This document shows positions 11,190 through 22,300 of a DNA stretch of 64,000 bases, piece after piece. How positions within the stretch are numbered: position 1 is the stretch's first letter; every line of letters begins with the position of its first letter. Where the stretch lies: NCBI RefSeq assembly GCF_022539505.1, contig NC_061513.1:349475696-349539695 (forward strand), in the 5' to 3' direction. The notes beneath the pieces are model-generated. The model worked only from the letters and a program-made list of their open reading frames with translations. It had not been told where the DNA came from and made no database searches. The stretch is from Lolium rigidum. Lineage: Eukaryota; Streptophyta; Magnoliopsida; Poales; Poaceae. A program made the position numbers and the translations under genes.

Positions 11190-11855
11190 ATGGAAAACAA
11201 CAAAAATATGAGAGACCTTTATGAACTTTATCTTGAATTAGGACATGATGTGTTTGAAGAGAGAATTAAAAAACCCATGGAACTTTATATGCATGCTAAT
11301 GGGAATGTTATTACTATGAATGCTTTGAACACCATTGTTGCTAATGCTATGGAAAATTCTAAGCTTGGGGAAGTTGGCTCTGATGAGCATGATCTTTTTA
11401 GTCCCCCAAGCATTGAGGAGAAAATTTTCTTTTATGATTACAATATGCCTCCTATATATGATGATAGACACTTTGTTGAATTTGCTCCCACTACAACTAA
11501 TAAAATTGATTATGCTTATGTGGAGAGTAATAATTTTATGCATGAGACTCATGATAAGAATGCTTTATGTGATAGTTATATTGTTGAGTTTGCTCATGAT
11601 ACTACTGAAAGTTATTATGAGAGAGGAAAATATGGTTGTAGAAATTTTCATGTTACTAAAATGCCTCTCTATATGCTAAATTTTTTGAAGCTACACTTGT
11701 TTAATCTTCCTATGCTTGTCACTTTGCTCTTCATGAACTTGTTTATTTACAAGATTCCTATGCATAGGAAGCATGTTAGACTTAAATGTGTTTTGAATTT
11801 GCCTCTTGATGCTCTCTTTTGCTTCAAATACTATTTGTTGCGAGTGCATCATTAA
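11190..11855 (+). CDS. Element B protein of unknown function, 221 aa
   Basis: The only sizeable ORF of element B, starting at the first ATG about 235 bases after the primer site. I recognise no enzymatic domain. The N-terminal third is charged and helical; the middle is acidic with short repeated phrases (MPPIYDD, FVEFAPTT, YIVEFAHDTTESYYERG); the C-terminal 60 residues are hydrophobic and Cys/Leu-rich (about LFNLPMLVTLLFMNLFIYK) and could be a membrane segment. The same protein, with an extra acidic stretch, is encoded on the minus strand at 62100-62807 in element I. Acidic PPIYDD-type repeats resemble stretches I associate with Athila-type Gag proteins, so a degenerate Gag product is possible. 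No function is assigned. Confidence 0.6.
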   Translation: MENNKNMRDLYELYLELGHDVFEERIKKPMELYMHANGNVITMNALNTIVANAMENSKLGEVGSDEHDLFSPPSIEEKIFFYDYNMPPIYDDRHFVEFAPTTTNKIDYAYVESNNFMHETHDKNALCDSYIVEFAHDTTESYYERGKYGCRNFHVTKMPLYMLNFLKLHLFNLPMLVTLLFMNLFIYKIPMHRKHVRLKCVLNLPLDALFCFKYYLLRVHH

Positions 11856-14418
11856 AACTATTGAGCCCATCTTAATGGCTATAAAGAAAGAACTTCTTGG
11901 GAGATAACCCATGTGTTTATTTTGCTACAGTACTTTGTTTTATATTTGTGTCTTGGAAGTTGTTTACTACTGTAGCAACCTCTCCTTATCTTAGTTTTGT
12001 GTTTTGTTGTGCCAAGTAAAGCCGTTGATAGAAAAGTAAGTACTAGATTTGGATTACTGCGCAGTTCCAGATTTCTTTGCTGTCACGAATCTGGGTCTAC
12101 CTCCCTGTAGGTAGCTCAGAAAATTAAGCCAATTTACGTGCATGATCCTCAGATATGTACGCAACTTTCATTCAATTTGGGAATTTTCATTTGAGAAAGT
12201 CTGGTGCCATTTTAAAATTCGTCAATACGAACTGTTCTGTTTTGACAGATTCTGCCTTTTATTTCGCATTGCCTCTTTTGCTATGTTGGATGAATTTCTT
12301 TGATCCATTAATGTCCAGTAGCATTATGCAATGTCCAGAAGTGTTAAGAATGATTGTGTCACCTCTGAATATGTCAATTTATATTGTGCACTAACCCTCT
12401 AATGAGTTGTTTCGAGTTTGGTGTGGAGGAAGTTTTCAAGGATCAAGAGAGGAGTATGATGCAACATGATCAAGGAGAGTGAAAGCTCTAAGCTTGGGGA
12501 TGCACCCGGTGGTTCACCCCTGCATATATCAAGAAGACTCAAGCGTCTAAGCTTGGGGATGCCCAAGGCATCCCCTTCTTCATCGACAACATTATCAGGT
12601 TCCTCCCCTGAAACTATATTTTTATTCCATCACATCTTATGTGCTTTTTCTTGGAGCATCGGTTTGTTTTTTGTTTTTTGTTTTGTTTGAATAAAATGGA
12701 TCCTAGCATTCACTTTATGGGAGAGAGACACGCTCCGCTGTAGCATATGGACAAGTATGTCCTTGGTTTCTACTCATAGTATTCATGGCGAAGTTTCTCC
12801 TTCGTTAAATTGTTATATGGTTGGAATTGGAAAATGATACATGTAGTAATTGCTATAAATGTCTTGGGTAATGTGATACTTGGCAATTGTTGTGCTCATG
12901 ATTAAGCTCTTGCATCATATGCTTTGCACCCATTAATGAAGAAATACATAGAGCATGCTAAAATTTGGTTTGCATATTTGGTTTCTCTAAGGTCTAGATA
13001 ATTTCTAGTTTTGAGTTTGAACAACAAGGAAGACGGTGTAGAGTCTTATAATGTTTTCAATATGTCTTTTATGTGAGTTTTGCTGCACCGGTTCATCCTT
13101 GTGTTTGTTTCAAATAAGCCTTGCTAGCCTAAACCTTGTATCGAGAGGGAATACTTCTCATGCATCCAAAATACTTGAGCCAACCACTATGCCATTTGTG
13201 TCCACCATACCTACCTATACTACATGGTATTTTCCGCCATTCCAAAGTAAATTGTTTGAGTGCTACCTTTAAAATTCCATCATTCACCTTTGCAATATAT
13301 AGCTCATGGGACAAATAGCTTAAAAACTATTGTGGTATTGAATATGTAATTATGCACTTTATCTCTTATTTAGTTGCTTGTTGTGCGATAACCATGTTTA
13401 CTGGGGACGCCATCAACTACTCTTTGTTGAATTTCATGTGAGTTGCTATGCATGTCTGTCTTGTCTGAAGTAAGAGCGATCTACCACCTTATGGTTGAGC
13501 ATGCATATTGTTAGAGAAGAACATTGGGCCGCTAACTAAAGCCATGATCCATGGTGGAAGTTTCAGTTTTGGACAACAATCCTCAAATCTCAAATGAGAA
13601 AATTATTAATTGTTGGTATATGCTTATGCATAAAAGAGGAGTCCATTATCTGGTTGTCTATGTTGTCCCGGTATGGATGTCTAAGTTGAAGAATAATCAA
13701 TAGCGAGAAATCCAATGCGAGCTTTCTCCTTAGACCTTTGTACGGGCGGCATAGAGGTACCCCTTTGTGACACTTGGTAAAAACAATGCATTGTGATGAC
13801 CCGGTAGTCCAAGCTAATTAGGACAAGGTGCGGGCACTATTAGTACACTATGCATGAGGCTTGCAACTTATAAGATATAATTTACATGATGCATATGCTT
13901 TATTACTACCGTTGACAAAATTGTTTCATGTTTTCAAAATCAAAGCTCTAGCACAAATATAGCAATCGATGCTTTTCCTCTATGGAGGACCATTCTTTTA
14001 CTTTCAATGTTGAGTCAGTTCACCTATTTCTCTCCACCTCAAGAAGCAAACACTTGTGTGAACTGTGCATTGATTCCTACATATTTGCTTATTGCACTTA
14101 TTATATTACTCTATGTTGACAATATCCATGAGATATACATGTTACAAGTTGAAAGCAACCGCTGAAACTTAGTCTTCTTTTGTGTTGTTTCAATATCTCT
14201 ACTTTGAATTATTGCTTTATGAGTTAACTCTTATGCAAGACTTATTGATGCTTGTCTTGAAGTGCTATTCATGAAAAGTCTTTGCTATATGATTCACTTG
14301 TTTACTCATGTCATATACATTGTTTTGATCGCTGCATTCACTACATATGCTTTACAAATAGTATGATCAAGATTATGATGGCATGTCACTCCAGAAATTA
14401 TCCGTGTTATCGTTTTAC
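11856..14418 (+). other. Non-coding interior of element B
   Basis: About 2.5 kb without a supported gene. Short ORFs here are not conserved as proteins between B, A and I, although the nucleotide sequence is. It contains the GGGATAACCCATG motif (11901), two polypurine-like CTAAGCTTGGGGATGC copies (about 12489 and 12547), the stem-loop at 12555-12575, and long AT-rich stretches. Confidence 0.7.
12555..12575 (+). other. Internal stem-loop in element B
   Basis: Arms GGGGATGCC (12555-12563) and GGCATCCCC (12567-12575) around CAA, preceded by a polypurine-like tract. Identical arms occur in A and I. Confidence 0.7.
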
Positions 14419-14435
14419 CTGCTCGGGACGAGCAG
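14419..14435 (+). other. Stem-loop upstream of polypurine tract, element B
   Basis: Arms CTGCTCG (14419-14425) and CGAGCAG (14429-14435) around GGA. The same hairpin occurs at 59540-59556 in I (minus strand), and a compensated version at 6144-6163 in A. Confidence 0.7.
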
Positions 14436-14453
14436 AACTAAGCTTGGGGATGC
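14436..14453 (+). promoter_or_regulatory. Polypurine tract of element B
   Basis: AACTAAGCTTGGGGATGC immediately precedes the 3' LTR; plus-strand primer. Confidence 0.75.
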
Positions 14454-16047
14454 TGATACGTCTCCGACGTATCGATAATTTCTTATGTTCCATGCCACAT
14501 TATTGATGTTATCTACATGTTTTATGCACACTTTATGTCATATTCGTGCATTTTCTGGAACTAACCTATTAACAAGATGCCGAAGTGCCGATTCTCTGTT
14601 TTCTGCTGTTTTTGGTTTCAGAAATCCTAGTAAGGAAATATTCTCGGAATTGGACGAAATCAAAGCCCAGGGCCCTATTTTCTCACGAAGCTTCCAGAAG
14701 TCCGAAGGAGAGACGAAGAGGGGCCACGGAGGGGCCACACCATAGGGCGGCGCGGCCCCCCTTGGCCGCGCCGGCCTGTAGTGTGGGGCCCCCGTGCCGC
14801 CTCTTGACCTGCCCTTCCGCCTATAAAAAGTCTCCGTGACGAAACCCCGGTACCGAGAGCCACGATACGGAAAACTTTCCAGAGACGCCGCCGCCGCCGA
14901 TCCCATCTCGGGGGATCCAGGAGATCGCCTCCGGCACCCTGCCGGAGAGGGGAATCATCTCCCGGAGGACTCTACGCCGCCATGGTCACCTCCGGTGTGA
15001 TGTGTGAGTAGTCTACCCCTGGACTATGGGTCCATAGCAGTAGCTAGATGGTTGTCTTCTCCCCATTGTGCTATCATTGTCGGATCTTGTGAGCTGCCTA
15101 ACATGATCAAGATCATCTATCTGTTCGTCTATATGTTGCGTTTGTTGGGATCCGATGAATAGAGAATACTTGTTATGTTGATTATCAAAGTTATGCTATG
15201 TGTTGTTTATGATCTTGCATGCTCTCCGTTACTAGTAGATGCTCTGGCCAAGTAGATGCTTGTAACTCCAAGAGGGGGTACTTATGCTCGATAGTGGGTT
15301 CATGCCTGCATTGACACCTGGGACGATGGACGGAAAGTTCTAAGGTTGTGTTGTGCTTGTTGCCACTAGGGATAAAACATTAGTGCTATGTTCAAGGATG
15401 TAGTCACTAGTTACATTACGCACCATACTTAATGCAATTGTCTCGTTGTTAGCAACTTAATACCGGAGGGGTTCGGATGATAACCTCGAAGGTGGACTTT
15501 TTAGGCATAGATGCAGTTGGATGACGGTCTATGTACTTTGTCGTAATGCCCAATTAAATCTCACTATACTCATCATGATATGTATGTGCATGGTCATGCT
15601 CTCTTTATTTGTCAATTGCCCAACCGTAATTTGTTCACCCAACATGCTGTTCGTCTTATGGGAGAGACACCTCTAGTGAACTGTGGACCCCGGTCCAATT
15701 CTCTTTACTGAAATACAATCTACTGCAATACTTGTTCTACCGTTTTCTGCAAACAATCATCTTCCACACAATACGGTTAACTCTTTGTTACAGCAAGCCG
15801 GTGAGATTGACAACCTCACTGTTTCGTTGGGGCAAAGTACTTTGGTTGTGTTGTGCGGGTTCCACGTTGGCGCCGGAATCCCTGGTGTTGCGCCGCACTA
15901 CATCCCGCCGCCATCAACCTTCAACGTGCTTCTTGGCTCCTCCTGGTTCGATAAACCTTGGTTTCTTTCTGAGGGAAAACTTGCTGCTGTGCGCATCATA
16001 CCTTCCTCTTGGGGTTGCCCAACGAACGTGTGAAATACACGCCATCA
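14454..16047 (+). repeat. 3' LTR of element B
   Basis: TGATACG start and CCATCA end, 1594 bp, nearly identical to the 5' LTR. A TATA box lies at 14822-14829. The right target copy GTCAC follows at 16048-16052, after which the LTR of C resumes. Confidence 0.96.
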
Positions 16048-16052
16048 GTCAC

Positions 16053-18099
16053 TTTGAATGATCATGCCCTAGTGGAAATAAAGGACTGTATGGCTAGTTT
16101 AATTAAGTGATATTGTCCAAAACTATTATGCAAATCATATGAAGTATTTTACTTCATTTAAATCTTGTCCCAAGTACTTTCATATGAAGTTTGGACCACT
16201 GGTCAAATACTCTCACATGAAATACTTGGTGATTTTAAATCATATTTAGAATTATTAAATAGTGTGAGGTACTCTACCTCATTTAAATCATTTTCTCAAA
16301 TGATGATGATGAATGGTTGACTTAGGTCAACATGATTTCATGTTGGATTGTTTGATAAATTAAATCTTAAGAAGATTCAATGAGAGGAAGTTATTCCTCA
16401 AGAACTATATGGAAACTATCATTTACTTATTAAATGTAATGAGAGGAAATTCCTCAAGAACTATATGTAATGAGAGGAAATTCTTTTTTCCTTATTAAAT
16501 AAAACCAATGCACCTAATGGTATTAATTGTGTGACTAGAATAGCTTGTGTGAATGCATGTGATGCTTAGAGTAGCTATTGAACCTTGTTGAGTGATTATA
16601 CCTCGTATTCGTATTTAGACGCTAGCACCGGAGAATACCCGGAAGAAGAAGGTTGCTACCAAGAGGAGGAAGAGGAGCACCTTGATCACTACCAAGGCAA
16701 GCTAATATTCTTGCAAAAGTCAAAGCCCTTTGGGGCAAGGCACCATTAGTCTTATCTTTCCTACCACAAGCCTATCCCAAGTTTTTACCTTACAAGTTTT
16801 TACTTGTTTATTTAAAGAGTTACTTTTATAGTTAACTTTGGTCTAAGTCAAAAAGGTTACTAGAGTAGAAAAGTTAGTCTCAAAGATAGCCAAGCAAGAT
16901 AGCACCCCTTATGATTAGTGCTAGTGCTAAATATTAAAACTTGACTACTCTAGATGGGAACATGTGACTTGAACTGAATTTGAAACCTTGGAATGATGAG
17001 TCATTCCATTGAATGATTTTTGAAGGTGAATATGACTTGGAGAAGATGGTGATTTTTGATAAAACTGATATTGGTTGAATGCGACACCTTTCCAATTTTT
17101 GAGTACCCCCACAATACCTGATTATGGGTAGGGCATAACTGGAAATTTATGCATCTTAGTATGGGTTCCCTCTGAACACACATCATAGGGGTTATGCCGA
17201 GGCTGCCTCCGTTGTTGAGAAATGATGTGAATTGAGGTGAATTGTACGGCCAAGCCATGTGCAGTTCCCAGGTTGACAGTTGGTCTTCACTGGGAGGCCA
17301 AGCTCATGGGGAGAGGTGCTCATACTAGGGTTTGTAAGTGAAAGGTTACGGTTGATGATCCGCGTACTGTGTTACGATGATTCGGGGTAATCCCGACGGA
17401 TGAAATCAAATGTTGTGCTACAAGTGTGCAGCCTCTGCAGAGTGTAAACCTATTCGAATAGCCGTGTCCACGGTTACAGACGGTTGGAAAGGCCATACAG
17501 TTTCCGGTGTCAGATTCTTGAAAATGTTGGTGAAATGAATGGTGAATGGTGACTTGTGGTGAATCACCACTTGAGTTGTGGGAATGACACTTATGTTCCC
17601 ACTTGAGTTAGTTAGCACTTGAATAAGTCTTTTCTCAAATACTTGTGAACTAAAATTGGCTTTATGCAAATAAACTAGAGCTTAGCACCCCTTACTAGAA
17701 TTGTTAGCACTTACACTAGTATTAGTTTGCGAGTACTTAAAGTACTCACGGCTTTGTCCCTGGCTATTCAAATGGCTAGAGTATGAGGATGAACAGAACT
17801 ACCAAGGAGATGACCAGCAGGACGCCTACGACAACTAGGAGTCTTCCGACGTCAAGCGTTGGCCTGTGGACTAGAGAGTCCCTTTATCTTTACGCTTCCG
17901 CTATGAACTTGTGTTTGTTCATTGATCAATAAATCAACTATTTGTGTAATATGGATCATGTGATTCAAGTTGTAAGACAATATGGTTTGTAATGAATGAT
18001 GACTATGATATTCGACTATATGCCTCGCAACAACAATATTCCTGGGATTGCGATGAATGACATAATAGGCACCTGGACTTAAAAATCCGGGTGTTGACA
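16053..18099 (+). repeat. 5' LTR of element C, second part
   Basis: Continues the LTR of C after B and ends AAAAATCCGGGTGTTGACA. It matches 26131-28143. One visible difference is a duplicated GTAATGAGAGGAAATTCCTC phrase around 16440-16480 that is single in the 3' LTR. The small ORFs here are not protein-like. Confidence 0.93.
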
Positions 18100-18102
18100 A
18101 GT

Positions 18103-18114
18103 TGGTATCAGAGC
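18103..18114 (+). other. Primer-binding site, tRNA-Met type (element C)
   Basis: TGGTATCAGAGC lies three bases after the 5' LTR and is complementary to the 3' end of initiator tRNA-Met, the usual primer for many plant Gypsy elements. D uses the same primer (56099-56110). Confidence 0.92.
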
Positions 18115-18328
18115 CATTGTTTGACCTTAGAAGACCCTAGTTAGAATGGACGTTCAGAAAAAATTAACTTTGAAATCAAATGAAGAGAATATTTATGAAA
18201 ATTTACTCACACTCTTGTCTTTGAGACTTTTTCAAAATTTGATGAATCATGCTCTTCCTTATTTGAAGCTACTTAAAATTTTGCCACACTTGTTCACTCT
18301 CTAACTTACTCATCCATTTCGCTTTCAG

Positions 18329-19072
18329 ATGGAGCCGAATGAACCCATCAACACCAAGTTCTACCAGCTTGGGAATGGGGGAAGCTTGATCTTCGAGCAC
18401 GACCTCAACGCCGTCTCGGACTTCCTTGGACGCCCACACCCCGAGTTCCACGGGATCCAGTTGGACGACCAGCCTGGAGGAGAGTTGCAGTGGGCCATCA
18501 CTGCTGACTTGAGGGGCAAGATGGAGCCTCCCACCTCGGAGAGGATCCTCTTCTCTTTCCGCGAGAGCAACTGGCTCGACGGACTCGCACGTGCCCTTCA
18601 GGAGGCACTTGCGCGTCTCTATGGACAGAACGTGGTGCGCCTCCTCGCTTCCCGCTTCGCGCATCTCGTGAGGCGTGATTCCATGGGAGTGCCCATGGAG
18701 CTGCAGCCGCACCCGGAGTTGAGGCACCATGATGAGTACCTCTTCATGCTGTACCAGACTCAGAAGGATCTGGACGCCTCCCACGTGTACGCCAACCAGA
18801 CCCACGCTCACATCATCGAGCAGGGTGAGGTGATCAAGCTACTCGCCAACGACCGCAAGACCCTTCACCAGCAGCGTGCCAAGAAGGACGCTACTATTGT
18901 GCGCCTTCGCGCCAAGATTGCATCCTTGGAGGCCACTATCAAGGCCCAGGAGGACCAGCTGAGAGAGATGGAGGAAGACGACGGAGGTATCGACCTTCAG
19001 GGAGGAGGATCCTTCTTCAGTGACGATGACGACTTTGAGGAGGACGAGTTCACCGAGGAGGAGGACTACTAG
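18329..19072 (+). CDS. Upstream ORF of element C (ORF0), unknown function, 247 aa
   Basis: An intact ORF between the primer site and gag with strongly grass-coding, GC-rich codon use. The N-terminal half (residues 1-120) is globular, with DLNAVSDFLGRPHPEF and ASRFAHLVRRDS. Residues about 145-210 are a heptad-like coiled coil rich in Lys, Glu, Leu and Gln. The C-terminus is very acidic (DDDDFEEDEFTEEEDY). It is separate from gag by a 293-base gap. Element D has an ORF at the same place with a similar RFAH/KFAH block, so it belongs to the element. I know no established function; a Gag-accessory or nucleic-acid-associated role would be speculation. Confidence 0.7.
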   Translation: MEPNEPINTKFYQLGNGGSLIFEHDLNAVSDFLGRPHPEFHGIQLDDQPGGELQWAITADLRGKMEPPTSERILFSFRESNWLDGLARALQEALARLYGQNVVRLLASRFAHLVRRDSMGVPMELQPHPELRHHDEYLFMLYQTQKDLDASHVYANQTHAHIIEQGEVIKLLANDRKTLHQQRAKKDATIVRLRAKIASLEATIKAQEDQLREMEEDDGGIDLQGGGSFFSDDDDFEEDEFTEEEDY

Positions 19073-19365
19073 TTCCTGGAGGCAGGACCCGACGACTTCG
19101 TCCCGATCGATGTCGAGGATGAGGAGTAGTTGCACTTGATCACCTATGTAGGTGTGAGTTGTATCCCTCCCGTTGTATCGTAGCATGAGAGAATGGTTCT
19201 TAGAACCATGGGAAGTGTTAAGTGTTAGTTTGTACTATGTGATGTTGAATGAATGAATGAATGTTGTGTTTGTCATGAAAAGAATTCAAGTTTCAAATTT
19301 TATGAACTTACTCAAAATAAACCATAGAAATTTCCCTCTTATCTCATGATCTTCTATATGTTCAG

Positions 19366-22300
19366 ATGGCCCCTCCCAATCGCAACAACGATGCCATGAT
19401 GCAACTGATGCAAACCCTGATGGCTGACAGGGAGACTGAAAGAGCTGAACGCCAAGCCAACATCGCAGCCCTGCAAAACCTTGCCAACCAAGGCCATGGA
19501 AATCATGACCACCCCGGATCCAAGCTCAAGAACTTCCAAAACACCAACCCTCCGGTGTTTAGCAAGACCGAGGAACCACTCGACGCCGACGACTGGCTCC
19601 AGACTATGAAGAACAACTTGGAAGTAGCCGGAGTGGAAGCCAACGAGAAGGTCCTGTTCGCAACCCATTACCTTGCTGGACCAGCCCGAGCCTGGTGGAC
19701 TAGCACCCGTGCCATGAACGGAGGTCAAGTTATGACTTGGGCAGACTTCAAGCTCAAGTTCAGCAAGTACCATGTGCCCCCGGGTCTTATCAAGAAGATG
19801 AGGGATGATTTCCGCGAACTCAAGCAAGGACGCATGACGGTGGTAGAATACCGCGACAAGTTCCTTACACTGTCAAGGTACGCCCCCGACGAGACGGACA
19901 CCACCGAGAAGAGGCAGGAGAGATTCCTGAACGGACTGCATGATGAGATGCAGACTGTCCTCGTCAACATCCCCTTCGACGACCTTGAAGCCTTAGTAGA
20001 CTCCGCCATCCAGATGGAGGGCAAGCTGAACCAAGCCAATGAGAACCACAAACGCCATATGATGCACCAGAGTGGGCCTAGCAACGCCCCGAAGTATCGC
20101 CCCAGCTCAAGCGGAGGTTTCACTCCGAGAAACAACAACAAGCCCCAGATGCAGACTTCACGCCCCAGTTATCAGAACCGGAGTGGAGGAAACTCCCGGC
20201 CAGTAGGCCACCACAACAACAGCAACTACAACAACAACAACAACTTCAACCGCGCTCCGCCCAGAGCCCCCAACAACAACAACAACACCAACACCGCTCC
20301 AAGGACTGGGAGCAACGCCATCCCCGTTGCAACCAAGGACAAGGCCACCATCACCTGTTATGAGTGTGGTGTAGTGGGACACTACTCCAACGAGTGCCCC
20401 AAGAGGTTAGCCAAGCTTGCAGGCAACACCGCTGCTCCTGCTCAGCAGCAACGCCATGTCTCCACCGGCAAGAAGTTCATCCCCAACAACCCAAATAACC
20501 GCAACGGCCGTCTCTTCCACATGAACCCCGAAGAAGCCCAGGAAGCACCAGATGTTGTACTGGGTATGTTTTCTGTCAACTCCGTACCTGCCAGAGTGTT
20601 GTTTGATTCCGGAGTATCTCATTCTTTTGTCACCGAAGACTTTGCATCGACAAGTAAAATTCAACCTATTAGTTTGAAGCATGTTATGATAGTTCAAATT
20701 CCCGGATCAACCACCAAAGACAGAAAATTTTGCAAAAATGTACCCATTAGAATCCATGAAGTAGATTGCTATGCCAATCTGATTATTCTGGGAACCAAAG
20801 GTTTGGAAGTCGTACTAGGAATGGACTGGATATCAACACACCATGGATTGATTGACTGTGCTAAGAAAGCCATCACCATGACTAGCAGCACCGGTATCCT
20901 AGTAGAACATGTATCTGAAAGACTACCCAGAAAATTTACCTGCAACCAAAGTGTAGCCAAGCCAACTCTGGATCAGATCAGGGTTGTTTGTCGATACCCT
21001 GATGTGTTTCCGGATGATCTACCCGGTATGCCCCCGGATCGGGATATCGAGTTCATCATCGAGTTAATCCCCGGAACTGGACCGATAGCCCAGAGAGCCT
21101 ATAGCATGAACCCCACAGAGCTTGTGGAGCTGAAGAAGCAGATCGATGATATGCTAGCCAAAGGTTTGATTCGACCTAGTGCATCACCCTGGAGATCACA
21201 AGTTTAGTTTGTGGACAAGAAGGATGGTGCCACTCGTTTATGTACGGACTACCGTAAGCTTAACGATGTCACCGTCAAGAACAAATACCCCCTACCCAAG
21301 ATAGAAGATCTGTTTGATCAGTTGACCGGAGCCAAAGTGTTCTCTAAGATAGATCTTAGGACTGGTTATCATCAGCTGAAGATTGGCGCCACCGATATCC
21401 CCAAGACTGCCTTTACCACCAGATATGGGTTGTATGAGTACAACGTCATGTCGTTTGGATTAACCAATGCCCCCGCTTATTTCATGAACCTCATGAATAA
21501 GATCTTCATGAACTTTTTGGACAAGTTTGTCGTTGTCTTCATCGACGACATTCTTATCTAATCCAAGTCCGAAGAGGAACATGAACATCATTTGGAGACT
21601 GTCCTAGAAACCCTTAGACACCACCAGTTGTATGCCAAGTTCAGCAAATGTGAGTTCTGGTTGAAGGAAGTAGGATTCTTGGGACACATCTTGTCTGCAG
21701 GAAGAATTGCCGTAGATCCCGCCAAGATCAAAACTGTTACAGAATGGCAAGCCCCAACCCCCCAAACCGAGGTCCGCGCTTTTCTTGGATTAGCCGGATA
21801 TTACCGCAGATTTGTAGAAGGCTTTTCGAGCATCGCTCGACCAATGACCCAACTGTTGAAGAAGGACAAGAAGTTTGAATGGACTGGAAATGTGAAGAGA
21901 GTTTCCAACAACTCAAGAGTAGGTTGACCTCAGCCCCAATCCTGATCATGCCGGACATCACCAAGCCCTTTGACGTCTATTGCGATGCTTCCAAGATTGG
22001 TCTTGGATGTGTCCTGATGCAAGAAGGCAAAGTGATATCATACCTTTCAAGACATCTGAAGCAACATGAGCAGAACTATCCAACCCACGACTTATAGCTT
22101 GCAGCGGTCGTCCTAGCCTTGAAAGTTTGGCGTCATTACCTCATGGGTAATCGATGCGAGATCTACTCCGACCACAAGAGCCTGAAATATATCTTCACCC
22201 AGAAGGAGCTGAATATGAGACAGCGCCGGTGGATCGAATTGATCAAGGATTACGACATGGAGATTCACTACCACCCCGGCAAGGCCAATGTGGTAGAGAA

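Larger units (their letters stand above)
9329..16047 (+). mobile_element. Element B: complete non-autonomous LTR retrotransposon
   Basis: Complete 6719-bp element with LTRs of 1597 and 1594 bp, TGATACG start, CCATCA end, and target duplication GTCAC at 9324-9328 and 16048-16052. It has a tRNA-Asp primer site and a polypurine tract but encodes only one 221-residue protein of unknown function and no pol. It must have moved with enzymes in trans. The interior resembles A and I, and partly H, pointing to an Athila-related Gypsy partner (inference). It sits in the R/U5 part of the 5' LTR of C and is the innermost insertion in this stack. Confidence 0.96.
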
